From Nocardioides cavernae (lineage in GTDB: Bacteria > Actinomycetota > Actinomycetes > Propionibacteriales > Nocardioidaceae): 64,000 bases of DNA. The stretch spans positions 2,108,001-2,172,000 of the forward strand of contig NZ_JAFBCA010000001.1 of assembly GCF_016907475.1 (NCBI RefSeq), in the 5' to 3' direction. Within the stretch, counting starts at the first letter, position 1; each line of letters starts with the position of its first letter. Below the pieces are notes generated by a model. The model was not told where the DNA came from. It ran no database searches and was given only the letters and a program-made list of their open reading frames with translations. A program made the position numbers and the translations under genes. Positions 34,950-42,288 of this stretch are shown piece by piece.

Positions 34950-35941
34950 CCGCGCCCGTGCTGGTCCGGGCGCTCCGCAGCGCGGCGCACGTGCCGGGCG
35001 CGGAGGCGCCGTACGACACCGTGCACCTCACCGTGCGCTACCCCGCTCTCGCTCCGCGCGACGACGTCGAGCGGATGAGCGGCCGGCTCGCCGCCGACAC
35101 CGCCGCGGCGCCGTACCCGGTCGTGGTGCTGGTGCCCGGTGTCAACGTGGCCGCGGAGTCCTACCGGTGGCTGGCTGTGCGGCTCGTCGAGGCCGGCTTC
35201 GTCGTCGTCGGCTACGACTGGGTCGGCGAGCTGTTCCCGGGGGAGCACGGGCTGACCCCCGGCGTCGACATCACGGCGTGCGGGCCCGATCACTACGGAG
35301 AACGGCCGACGACCCATGCCCTGCGTCCGGTGCTGGAGGCCGTCAGCCGGCTTGCTGACGCCGGGCCGCTGGCCGGCCTGCTCGACCTCGACTCGGTCGG
35401 CCTGGTCGGCCACTCCGCCGGCGGCACCGTCGCGCTCCAGTCGGCGGCTCCGGCCTGGTTCCCGGAGGTGCGGGCGGTGGTGACCTACGGCGCCCACACG
35501 ATGGCCTCCCAGATGCTGGGCTACCCGCCCAGCACCCTGCTGCCAGCGCCCGTGCAGGCGCCGGTGCTGCTGGTGGCCGGCACCGACGACGGAGTCGTCG
35601 CCGCCAGCGCGATCCGGTACGGCGAGCGGGCCGGCGCCGCCGGCCACGACCCGATCGAGCGCACCTGGGCCGAGGCACTGCCGGCCACCACCGAGGCCTG
35701 GCTGGTGCGGCTCGCCGGAGCCGGACACATGCTGGCCGCGCACCCCGACGACCCGTCGACGGCCCGGGGCTTCCTGGAGACCCCGACCGACGCTGACCAG
35801 GACCGGCTGCGGGACACCTTCGCCCACGTGGTGACGACATTCCTGCACGCCCAGCTGCGCGGCGACACCGCCGCCAAGGGCCGGCTCGAGCACCTCGCCG
35901 AGCACCCCGAACCCGAGATCGCCGACATCCGGCGACGCTAG
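34946..35941 (+). CDS. Chlorophyllase-like alpha/beta hydrolase
   Basis: A 331-residue hydrolase without a signal peptide. The oxyanion region is VVVLVPGVNVAAESYRWLA, the nucleophile elbow VGLVGHSAGGTVAL (Ser about 157), the acid LLVAGTDDGVV (Asp 214 or 215) and the histidine AGAGHMLAAH (His about 261). The layout, with the elbow near residue 155 and GHSxGG, fits the chlorophyllase/dienelactone-type group; plant chlorophyllase has GHSRGG. Chlorophyllase removes phytol from chlorophyll. Its place between an RCCR-like and a PAO-like gene makes a pigment ester a good substrate guess. Cutinase- or PHB-type esterases of similar design cannot be excluded. Confidence 0.75.
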   Translation: MTAPVLVRALRSAAHVPGAEAPYDTVHLTVRYPALAPRDDVERMSGRLAADTAAAPYPVVVLVPGVNVAAESYRWLAVRLVEAGFVVVGYDWVGELFPGEHGLTPGVDITACGPDHYGERPTTHALRPVLEAVSRLADAGPLAGLLDLDSVGLVGHSAGGTVALQSAAPAWFPEVRAVVTYGAHTMASQMLGYPPSTLLPAPVQAPVLLVAGTDDGVVAASAIRYGERAGAAGHDPIERTWAEALPATTEAWLVRLAGAGHMLAAHPDDPSTARGFLETPTDADQDRLRDTFAHVVTTFLHAQLRGDTAAKGRLEHLAEHPEPEIADIRRR

Positions 35942-35955
35942 GAGGACAAACCGCG

Positions 35956-37203
35956 ATGTTCAAGAACTTCTGGTACGGCGTCGAGTTCAGCTCCGACGTC
36001 CAGGTCGGCAGCCCCAAGAAGGTGAAGGTCCTGGGCCAGCAGCTGGTGCTCTACCGCAAGCCCAGCGACGGGAAGGTCGTGGCGATGTCCGACCTGTGCG
36101 TCCACCGGGGCGCAGCGCTCTCGGAGGGCACGGTCAAGGGCGACTGCATCGTGTGCCCCTACCACGGCTGGGAGTACAGCCCCGAGGGTGAGGTGCAGAA
36201 GATCCCGGCGCACCCGGAGAAGGGCATTCCGCGCAAGGCGCGGATCGACGCCTACCCCGTGGTCGAGAAGCACATGATGATCTGGGTTTTCATGGGCGAC
36301 CTGCCCGAGGAGGAGCGTCCGCCGATCCCCGACTGGTCGGCCGTCGACGACACCGAGACGTACCGCGCGGTGACCGGCACCTTCCTCTGGAAGTCCAACT
36401 ACGAGCGGATCCTCGAGAACGGCGTCGACATCGCGCACACGCCGTTCGTGCACGCCGGCTCCTTCGGCAATCCGGACAAGCCTGAGGTGCCCGAGTTCGA
36501 GGTCGAGACCTCGCCGTGGCACTGCAAGGCTTCGGTGAAGCTCAACCCACCGAAGCCGCAGGGGATCTGGGGGAAGATGAACCCGGACAAGGGCGACCTC
36601 CTGAACCGGCCGCTGGTGCCGGTCTCGACGACGTGGTGGCTGCCGAACGCGATCCTCCTCGAGGTCGACCTGCCCATGGGCAAGCTGAAGATCTTCGACG
36701 TCAACATCCCGATCGACGAGGAGACCACCCTCGTCAAGTTCATCGCGCTGCGCACCTTCTTCAAGGGGAAATGGGCCGACAAGGACGCCAGGCGCCGGGT
36801 CTTCAAGGTCCTCAAGCAGGACGAGGCCGTGGTCGACACCGTGCGTCCGGAGCTGCTGCCCTTCGACCTGTCCGACGAGCTGCACGTCAAGAGCGACTAC
36901 AACCAGGTCCTCTACCGCCGCCGCCGCCGCGAGCTGATCGAGGCGGGCTGGTCGGTCGAGGGCAACACGATCGTGGGAGAGGGCACGTCGGCACGGGTGG
37001 AGGCGCGGGTCATCCCCTCGCCGATCCGTCGCGAGGTACCCGAGCTCGCGAGTGCCTGGAACTTCAAGGAGGTCCGCAGCCGGCAGCTGCTGGAGTCCGA
37101 GGCCGCGCGGCGGACGCCGACGTCGACCCCGACGACCCAGGCCACCCCGGACGTCGACGACGACGAGCCGGAGTCCATGCCGACCACGGAGGTCACGGTA
37201 TGA
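35956..37203 (+). CDS. Rieske non-heme iron oxygenase, pheophorbide a oxygenase-like
   Basis: A 415-residue oxygenase. The Rieske cluster ligands are C48-x-H50 (LCVHRGAALSEG) and C67-x2-H70 (VCPYHGWEYS). The mononuclear iron site is NGVDIAHTPFVH with D158, H161 and H166. The pattern and VLGQQLVLYR/IPAHPEKGIPRKARI segments fit the PAO/TIC55/CAO type rather than ring-hydroxylating dioxygenases with small subunits. PAO opens the chlorin ring of pheophorbide a. The C-terminal CxxC of plant PAO is not seen; instead the end is a Thr/Pro/Asp-rich tail (about 385-415). Good ribosome site AGGAGG at 35941-35946. No ferredoxin or reductase gene is nearby. Confidence 0.82.
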   Translation: MFKNFWYGVEFSSDVQVGSPKKVKVLGQQLVLYRKPSDGKVVAMSDLCVHRGAALSEGTVKGDCIVCPYHGWEYSPEGEVQKIPAHPEKGIPRKARIDAYPVVEKHMMIWVFMGDLPEEERPPIPDWSAVDDTETYRAVTGTFLWKSNYERILENGVDIAHTPFVHAGSFGNPDKPEVPEFEVETSPWHCKASVKLNPPKPQGIWGKMNPDKGDLLNRPLVPVSTTWWLPNAILLEVDLPMGKLKIFDVNIPIDEETTLVKFIALRTFFKGKWADKDARRRVFKVLKQDEAVVDTVRPELLPFDLSDELHVKSDYNQVLYRRRRRELIEAGWSVEGNTIVGEGTSARVEARVIPSPIRREVPELASAWNFKEVRSRQLLESEAARRTPTSTPTTQATPDVDDDEPESMPTTEVTV

Positions 37204-37958
37204 GCCGGAGTCTCCCGGGCAGCCTCTGCATCGGCACGCTCGCCGCGATCGTCGAGCGCGCCGGGCTCACCGAGGTCGTCGGCCCCGACGGCGGTCCGTT
37301 CCGCACGCTCAGGTCCCCGATGTCACCCGAGCCGGTGGGCCGGGTGCGGGTCTTCAGCGGCGAGGCCGTGGCCAAGGTCGTCTACGTCGGCCTCGCGGTG
37401 CCGGCGATCGGCCTGGACAGCCACATGGTGTTCGCGTTCGCGCCCGCCGACGTGGCGGTCCCGCACTTCACGTTGGACTCGGTCCAGGGGCAGGGCTCCT
37501 ATGCCTTCCACCTCGACCTGATCCCGCGGGCCGATCTCGCGACCCACCTGACCTACGTCGACTGGGCGCACACCCCGCTCACCGACACCTTCGACGAGGT
37601 CTCCGCGCGCCCGGGCCTGTCCAAGGCGGCGATCGGGCCCCGCCAGTTCGCGATGATGTCGCCCTGGATGCTGGTCCACCGGGCCGACGAGGACGCCTTC
37701 GCCGGCATCGGCGACGCGGTCGGGGAGTATCTCGACCACTGGTTCGGCCTGCTCGGGGCCGGCGTGCCCGCCGAGGTGGCGGCCGACCTCGCAGACACCG
37801 ACCTCGCGGCCCGCGACCACCGGAACCGGGCCAACATCTTCAGCCCCGACGTGGACAAGGTGTGGGCCCAGGTCGAACGGCTGCTCGGCCCTGACGCGAT
37901 GGAGGACGTGCGCGCGCAGCTGCTCGACAACAAGATCGTCTCGGAGGTGCCGGCGTGA
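37200..37958 (+). CDS. RCCR/bilin reductase-fold protein 2
   Basis: A 252-residue paralog of RCCR-1, with the start ATG overlapping the Rieske stop. Matching blocks are VAVPHFTLDSVQGQ with AFHLDLIPRADL (residues 85-113), RQFAMMSPWMLVH (148-160) and RNRANIFSPDVDKVWAQVER (209-228). It is the most divergent of the three: the FVRxxLSPTA block has become FAMMSPWMLV, so substrate or stereochemistry may differ. The fold family uses ferredoxin and no bound cofactor to reduce bilins. A role in reducing a ring-opened chlorophyll product, or another bond of it, is inferred. Confidence 0.7.
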   Translation: MSRSLPGSLCIGTLAAIVERAGLTEVVGPDGGPFRTLRSPMSPEPVGRVRVFSGEAVAKVVYVGLAVPAIGLDSHMVFAFAPADVAVPHFTLDSVQGQGSYAFHLDLIPRADLATHLTYVDWAHTPLTDTFDEVSARPGLSKAAIGPRQFAMMSPWMLVHRADEDAFAGIGDAVGEYLDHWFGLLGAGVPAEVAADLADTDLAARDHRNRANIFSPDVDKVWAQVERLLGPDAMEDVRAQLLDNKIVSEVPA

Positions 37959-38929
37959 CCACCGTGTCCGAGAGTGCCGAGGCCGGCACCACGAGCGAGT
38001 GGCAGCAGCGGATCGCGGGGGAGTGGCACGGCCGTCCGGGACTCTTCGACGCAGTCGGCAACCACGTGGGCTTCGAGCGGGTCGACCGGGCGAGCGTGGT
38101 CGAGGACGGCGTCGCGCGCTACTGGATGAACACCTCGCTGGAGGCCAGCGGGCCGCTGCGCAACAGGTTCGAGCTCGGCGCCCAGTTCGACTTCGGCATC
38201 GTCGACTCCGACGAGAACCGGGTCTACTGCGGACCGGACTTCTACGGCACCGGCCAGCCCTACGGCCTGTTCGTCGACGCCCACTACTACTCTCCGGGCT
38301 GGCAGGCCGACCTGCGCACCTGGAACCAGGTGCTCCCCGACGGCTCGACCCAGGTCTACTCCTCGGTGCTGCACGACGGTTGGGCGGTGTGCGCGGTCTT
38401 CAACGGCATCTACCAGCGCACCTTCGACCACGGGACCAACCCCGAGACGCAGGCGTTCGTCGAGGACTGGATCGCGCTGGAGACCCGGCGGGGCCCGACG
38501 CCCCAGGTGCTCCCGACCAAGGAGAGCGGTGCCTGGCGCGGGTCGCTGTTCGTCAACGCCGCCGACCAGACCGCGCTGGGCGAGGTCGAGGTCGTCATCG
38601 AGCACGAGCCGATCTCCCTGCGCCGGGCCCGTCACCGTGTGACCTGGACGGGTGCGCTCGAGCGCACGTACGCCTTCGAGCGGGTCCGGGACGGCGCGCG
38701 CACCCAGTACGAGGGGCCGGAGGTGTTCGGCAACGCGACGTCGTACGGCCGGGCGCTCTTCACCAGCCAGCACCTCGTCGGGCCGGACGCCCGCGGCGTC
38801 GAGAAGATCAGGGGCCGCGAGGTGCTGATCGATGCCGGGACCCGCGACCTCGCCGTGGTGTGGCAGCTCTTCCGCGGCGACACCACGACGCACTTCGTGC
38901 ACGGCCTGCTCACTTGGGAGGGCGCATGA
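37955..38929 (+). CDS. Unknown beta-rich protein of the pigment operon (possibly calycin-like)
   Basis: A 324-residue soluble protein starting at a GTG that overlaps RCCR-2. I recognise no family with confidence. Predicted beta strands dominate; the opening EWQQRIAGEWHGRPGLFDA and the second half (RARHRVTWTGALERTYAFER) suggest two lipocalin/calycin-like barrels of about 150 residues, as in bilin-binding lyases or DUF3598 proteins. Aromatic residues are frequent (YCGPDFYGTGQPYGLFVDAH). Position between RCCR-2 and the NYC1-like reductase makes it a candidate for pigment binding or for a missing step such as Mg removal. It has no resemblance to STAY-GREEN that I can see. Confidence 0.55.
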   Translation: MTTVSESAEAGTTSEWQQRIAGEWHGRPGLFDAVGNHVGFERVDRASVVEDGVARYWMNTSLEASGPLRNRFELGAQFDFGIVDSDENRVYCGPDFYGTGQPYGLFVDAHYYSPGWQADLRTWNQVLPDGSTQVYSSVLHDGWAVCAVFNGIYQRTFDHGTNPETQAFVEDWIALETRRGPTPQVLPTKESGAWRGSLFVNAADQTALGEVEVVIEHEPISLRRARHRVTWTGALERTYAFERVRDGARTQYEGPEVFGNATSYGRALFTSQHLVGPDARGVEKIRGREVLIDAGTRDLAVVWQLFRGDTTTHFVHGLLTWEGA

Positions 38930-39756
38930 GCACAACGTCCGGTCGCGTCGTCGTCGTCACCGGCGGAACCCGCGGCATCGGCCACGGACTGGCGCGCGAG
39001 CTCCTCGCGCGCGAGTGCCGGGTGGTCATCTGCGGCCGGTCCGCAGCGAGCGTGGACGCCGCCGTCGGTGCCCTCGCCGCGGCCGCGCCGGGTCGGGTGA
39101 GCGGCGTCCCTGCCGACGTCACCGACCGCGCGTCGGTGCAGGCGCTCTGGGACCACGCCGTCGCGACCTTCGGCCGCGTCGACGTGTGGATCAACAACGC
39201 CGGCCTCTCCTCGCCGCGACTGCCCTTGCCAGAGGTGCCGGTCGAGGCGGTGGGTGCCGTGGTCGCGACCAACCTGGTGGGCGCGATGAACGGGTGTGCG
39301 GTGGCCCTGGCCGGCCTCGCGGCTCAGCCGGGCGGCGGCTGGGTCTGGAACATGGAGGGCTTCGGCTCCGGCGGGCAGAAGCAGCCCGGGATGGCCGTGT
39401 ACGGCGCCAGCAAGCGCGCGGTGACCTACCTGACCGAGTCGCTGGTCAAGGAGGCCAAGGACGGACCCGTCAAGGTCGGCTTCCTCTCCCCGGGCATCGT
39501 GGCCACCGACCTCCTGGTCGACGACTACGACGGTCAGCCGGAGGCCTTCGAGAAGGCACGCAAGATCTTCAACATCCTCGGCGACCGGGTCGAGACCGTG
39601 ACCCCCTGGTTGGCGGACCGGTTGCTGGCTGCCGACAGGAACGGAGTCCGGGTCGCGTGGCTCACCACGCCGAAGGCCATGGCTCGTTTCATGACCGCCG
39701 GATTCAGGAAGCGCGACATCTTCGCATCCGGGTCCCCCGAGATCGCGGCGTCCTGA
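38926..39756 (+). CDS. SDR similar to chlorophyll b reductase (NYC1/NOL)
   Basis: A 276-residue short-chain dehydrogenase. Cofactor motif TGGTRGIG (12-19), NNAG (90-93), likely Ser148 in NMEGFGSGG, and Tyr159-x3-Lys163 in AVYGASKR. Several stretches match plant chlorophyll b reductases rather than generic SDRs: VDVWINNAG, WNMEGFGSGGQKQPGMAVYG (plant FNMDGAGSGGSSTPLTAVYG), LVKEAKDGPVKVGFLSPGIV, RKIFNILGDRVETV and WLTTPKAMARFMTA (plant LTPPRILLAI). NYC1/NOL reduce the 7-formyl of chlorophyll b. ATGA overlap with the preceding gene. The plant comparison is from memory; specificity is inferred. Confidence 0.8.
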   Translation: MSTTSGRVVVVTGGTRGIGHGLARELLARECRVVICGRSAASVDAAVGALAAAAPGRVSGVPADVTDRASVQALWDHAVATFGRVDVWINNAGLSSPRLPLPEVPVEAVGAVVATNLVGAMNGCAVALAGLAAQPGGGWVWNMEGFGSGGQKQPGMAVYGASKRAVTYLTESLVKEAKDGPVKVGFLSPGIVATDLLVDDYDGQPEAFEKARKIFNILGDRVETVTPWLADRLLAADRNGVRVAWLTTPKAMARFMTAGFRKRDIFASGSPEIAAS

Positions 39757-40439
39757 TGGCGATCGATCCCTGCACCGAGTACGGCCTGGCGCTGGCCGCC
39801 GAGGACTTCGTCCCGGTGCTGCTGGCCGGGGCAGGCACGGTCGTGCTGGCGCTGGCTGCCGGCCGGTCGGTGCCGCAGGTCCGGGTGCCCGCGCTCCTCG
39901 CCGGCGGTCTGGTGACGCTCGGCGGGCTGGCCAAGGCGGTGTGGAAGCTGCTGGTCGCCGCCGAGCCGTGCCGCAACATCGAGGTGCTGGAGCAGCTGCT
40001 CTTCCCGTGCCTGGCCTTCGGCTTCGCCGGGATCGTGTGGGCGCTGGTCGGCGTACGTCGCGGTCGGCCCGCACCGTGGCCGCCGTACCTCGTGCTGCCG
40101 GTGCTCGGCGCCGTGGCCGCCCTGGCCGTCGGGGACACCTGGCCGCTGTTGATCGCCGCCGCCATCGGCGCGGTGACCGTCGGCGTGCTCGGGATCCTGC
40201 TGGCCCGACGACGGCGCGACGCGTTCGGGGTGGTGCTGTTCGGCGTCTACATCGTCGGCACGCTCGTGCTGCCGCCGCTGGCCGGACGACCCGACCAGTC
40301 CGAGGCGCTGCAGTGGATCGAGCAGCTCACCAACTCCGTCGTCCAGCTCTGCTTCCTCCTCGGCGCGATCGGCCTGCTCCGCGCGGCCGCGCCGTCCACG
40401 TCCGTGCCCGACCACACATCCGCAGGAGTGCCCCGATGA
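39756..40439 (+). CDS. Multi-pass membrane protein of the pigment operon
   Basis: A 227-residue protein with about seven hydrophobic segments and no recognised domain. The N-terminus begins MAIDPCTEYGLALAAEDFVP, so Cys and Asp/Glu residues lie close to the first membrane segment; another Cys pair is in AAEPCRNIEVLEQLLFPCLA between segments 2 and 3. The start overlaps the SDR stop as TGATG. It may be a transporter or a membrane anchor for the pathway. It has no relation I can see to the ECF or MFS proteins in this window. Confidence 0.6.
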   Translation: MAIDPCTEYGLALAAEDFVPVLLAGAGTVVLALAAGRSVPQVRVPALLAGGLVTLGGLAKAVWKLLVAAEPCRNIEVLEQLLFPCLAFGFAGIVWALVGVRRGRPAPWPPYLVLPVLGAVAALAVGDTWPLLIAAAIGAVTVGVLGILLARRRRDAFGVVLFGVYIVGTLVLPPLAGRPDQSEALQWIEQLTNSVVQLCFLLGAIGLLRAAAPSTSVPDHTSAGVPR

Positions 40440-41179
40440 CCGACCGCCTCGGCTGGCGCCGCAAGTTCGGCGTGATCGCCCCGAGCACCAACACGATCGT
40501 GCAGCCCGAGTTCGCGATGATGTCGGTCCCCGGCGTCACCTCGCACTTCTCGCGGATCCACATCCGCGACCAGAACATGGACTCCGACGACGGCATGGAG
40601 CGACTGCTCGAGCAGATCCGCGAAGAGATCGGGGGCGCGTGCGAGCGGGTGCTCACCTGCGAGCCCGACTACATGGTGATGGGGATGAGCGCCGAGACCT
40701 TCTGGGACGGCGTGGAGGGCAACCGCGCCTTCAAGAAGCAGATCACCGGCATCACCGGGCTCGACGTCGCGACCGGTGCCGAGGCCTGCGAGCGCGCGCT
40801 GCACCTCTTCGGTGCCCGCAAGATCGGCGTGGTCACGCCGTACCAGCCGATCGGTGACGAGAACGTCGTGAAGTTCTTCGGCGAGCTCGGCTTCGAGGTC
40901 GCCTCCATCAAGGGACTGAAGTGCCCGACGGCCGTCTCCATCGCCCACGTGAGCGAGGCGGAGCTGCGGGACGCGATCTTCGAGGTCAACGAGTCCGACG
41001 TGGACGCGATCGTCCAGTGCGGCACCAACCTGTGCATGACCACGCTCGCCGACGAGGCCGAGCGTTGGCTGGACAAGCCGGTGATCGCGATCAACGCCGC
41101 CACGTGGTGGATGGCGCTGCGCGACAACGGGATCGAGGACCGGCTGCAGGGCCTCGGCACGCTCCTGCGCGAGCACTGA
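40436..41179 (+). CDS. Asp/Glu racemase-superfamily enzyme (arylmalonate decarboxylase/maleate isomerase-like)
   Basis: A 247-residue enzyme. It starts with the family motif FGVIAPSTNTIVQPEF. Maleate isomerases and racemases use two cysteines. Here the second is present in IVQCGTNLCMTT (C195-G196), but the first position reads VMGMSAETFW, with Gly83 and Ser85, exactly as in arylmalonate decarboxylase (MGTS). Tyr136 in VTPYQPIGDEN corresponds to the decarboxylase active-site Tyr. It should therefore decarboxylate a malonate-type acid, or isomerise by a changed mechanism. In plants the 13-2-carboxyl of chlorophyll breakdown products is a beta-keto acid. Last gene of the operon, followed by a hairpin. 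Confidence 0.75.
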   Translation: MTDRLGWRRKFGVIAPSTNTIVQPEFAMMSVPGVTSHFSRIHIRDQNMDSDDGMERLLEQIREEIGGACERVLTCEPDYMVMGMSAETFWDGVEGNRAFKKQITGITGLDVATGAEACERALHLFGARKIGVVTPYQPIGDENVVKFFGELGFEVASIKGLKCPTAVSIAHVSEAELRDAIFEVNESDVDAIVQCGTNLCMTTLADEAERWLDKPVIAINAATWWMALRDNGIEDRLQGLGTLLREH

Positions 41180-41195
41180 CGCGCCCCCACATCTC

Positions 41196-41236
41196 CCGCG
41201 CGGGGTCGTCTGTATCGCGGCAACGGCCCCGCGCGG
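41196..41236. terminator. Bidirectional hairpin between the pigment operon and the sortase operon
   Basis: CCGCGCGGGGTCGT (41196-41209) pairs with ACGGCCCCGCGCGG (41223-41236) over 14 bp with one wobble and a 13-nt loop. It lies between convergent genes and has no T-tract. Confidence 0.75.
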
Positions 41237-41246
41237 GGTCCAGCGT

Positions 41247-41402
41247 CTACTCCAGGGTGATCCGGTCGAACGGCAGCAGCGGCTCGAGCGCCGGGAACGC
41301 GAACGCGAACAGCAGGGCCAGGACGCCCAGCGCCAGGAGCACGGCGAGCAGCACCTTCACCGGCACCGGGCCCGGCAGCAGCCTCCAGAGTGCGGCGTAC
41401 AT
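41247..41402 (-). CDS. Small single-pass membrane protein of the sortase operon
   Basis: A 51-residue ORF: MYAALWRLLPGPVPVKVLLA is followed by a Leu/Ala/Phe-rich membrane helix (about residues 17-38) and a polar end PLLPFDRITLE. It starts 3 nt after the sortase stop, on the same strand. Small membrane proteins of this form with a PGP motif and a PF-D/N-x-x-T end commonly accompany sortases in actinomycetes. Function unknown; it may assist the sortase or be a membrane-associated accessory factor. Confidence 0.6.
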   Translation of the reverse strand: MYAALWRLLPGPVPVKVLLAVLLALGVLALLFAFAFPALEPLLPFDRITLE

Positions 41403-41405
41403 GCC

Positions 41406-42119
41406 TCACGCACCTCCCGTCGTCGGAGCTCGGTCGACGAGGTGTCCCGAGACGATCAACCGCTCGCTCGAGCCCCAGCGGGGATGGCAGGTGACGAGCG
41501 TGAGCAGGGCCTTCCTCGGTGTCGCCCCGGGTCGGCCGGGCACCGGCTCGAGCACCTCGGTGGCGGTTGGGGTCACGAGCTCGCTGCGGTCGACGACGTA
41601 GGTGAAGGTCGCGGCGAGGGTCTGCACCGTCACCTCGTCGCCCGGGACGAGTGCGTCCAGGTGTGCGAACGGCTCACCGTTGGTGGCTCGGTGGCCGGCG
41701 ACCGCGAAGTTGCCGACCTCACCCGGCATCGCGGTCCCGGGGAAGTGGCCGGGACCCAGGGCCAGCTGGTCGGTCTCGACCCCCTCGACGATGACCCGGG
41801 ACCAGCCCTGGCCGAGCCGGGGGATGGAGAGCAGCCCGAGCCCGCCGCCGGTGGGTGGCGGGGCGAGCGGGGCCGTGGCAACGGGGGTCCTGCTGCGGCC
41901 GCGGGCGGCGGGCCGGGCGCGCGGAGCAGGGGTGGACGGGGAGGTCCGGGACGCCTGCGCGACCCGTGCCTCGAAGGTCTCCCGGAGCGTGCTCTGGGCC
42001 GCCGCGTTCTGCACGTCGCTCCAGACCACGAGGTAGGCCGCGAAGGCCACCACGACCAGGCCAAGGGTGAGCAGCAGCTCGGCGGTGGTCCGGACCACTA
42101 CTCGCACGATCGCGCTCAC
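41406..42119 (-). CDS. Sortase (class E/F type)
   Basis: A 237-residue membrane-anchored transpeptidase that links LPxTG-type proteins to the cell wall. It has a membrane helix at about residues 13-32, a Pro/Arg/Thr-rich linker (60-92) and the catalytic domain with H143 (VAGHRATNG), C211 (TLVTCHPRW) and R220 (SERLIVSG). The start is GTG 42119. Class E enzymes usually prefer LAxTG, yet the two apparent substrates here carry LPHTG and LPQTG, so it may belong to class F or have relaxed specificity. It is divergent from a WxL-like secreted protein across an AT-rich island. Confidence 0.92.
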   Translation of the reverse strand: MSAIVRVVVRTTAELLLTLGLVVVAFAAYLVVWSDVQNAAAQSTLRETFEARVAQASRTSPSTPAPRARPAARGRSRTPVATAPLAPPPTGGGLGLLSIPRLGQGWSRVIVEGVETDQLALGPGHFPGTAMPGEVGNFAVAGHRATNGEPFAHLDALVPGDEVTVQTLAATFTYVVDRSELVTPTATEVLEPVPGRPGATPRKALLTLVTCHPRWGSSERLIVSGHLVDRAPTTGGA

Positions 42120-42144
42120 CCGCCCTCAAAGTTGCGATTCGCTA

Positions 42145-42166
42145 GAATATATCATTGACAATATCG
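42145..42166. promoter_or_regulatory. AT-rich island between sortase and WxL-like protein genes
   Basis: GAATATATC, ATTGACA and ATATCG follow each other here; read in reverse, GATATTGTCA matches the GATATYGTA islands at 26241 and 46414. It links the envelope module to the catabolic regulon. TTGACA may also act as a -35 box for the plus-strand gene. Confidence 0.55.
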
Positions 42167-42288
42167 TGTGACGTTGGACACCCTGAGCGCACTGCGCACC
42201 CAGAGGCGCACGGCAGGGACAGGTTCTGCGACTCACGGCGAGCGTTTCGACACGAAACGTTCATACCCGACAAGGAGACAACGGGTAG

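Noticed and set aside
18867-41179. Nicotinate or hydroxypyridine catabolism, suggested by the maleamate amidase-like and maleate isomerase-like genes
   Set aside because: No 2,5-dihydroxypyridine dioxygenase, nicotinate hydroxylase or N-formylmaleamate deformylase is seen, whereas RCCR-, PAO- and NYC1-like genes are present.
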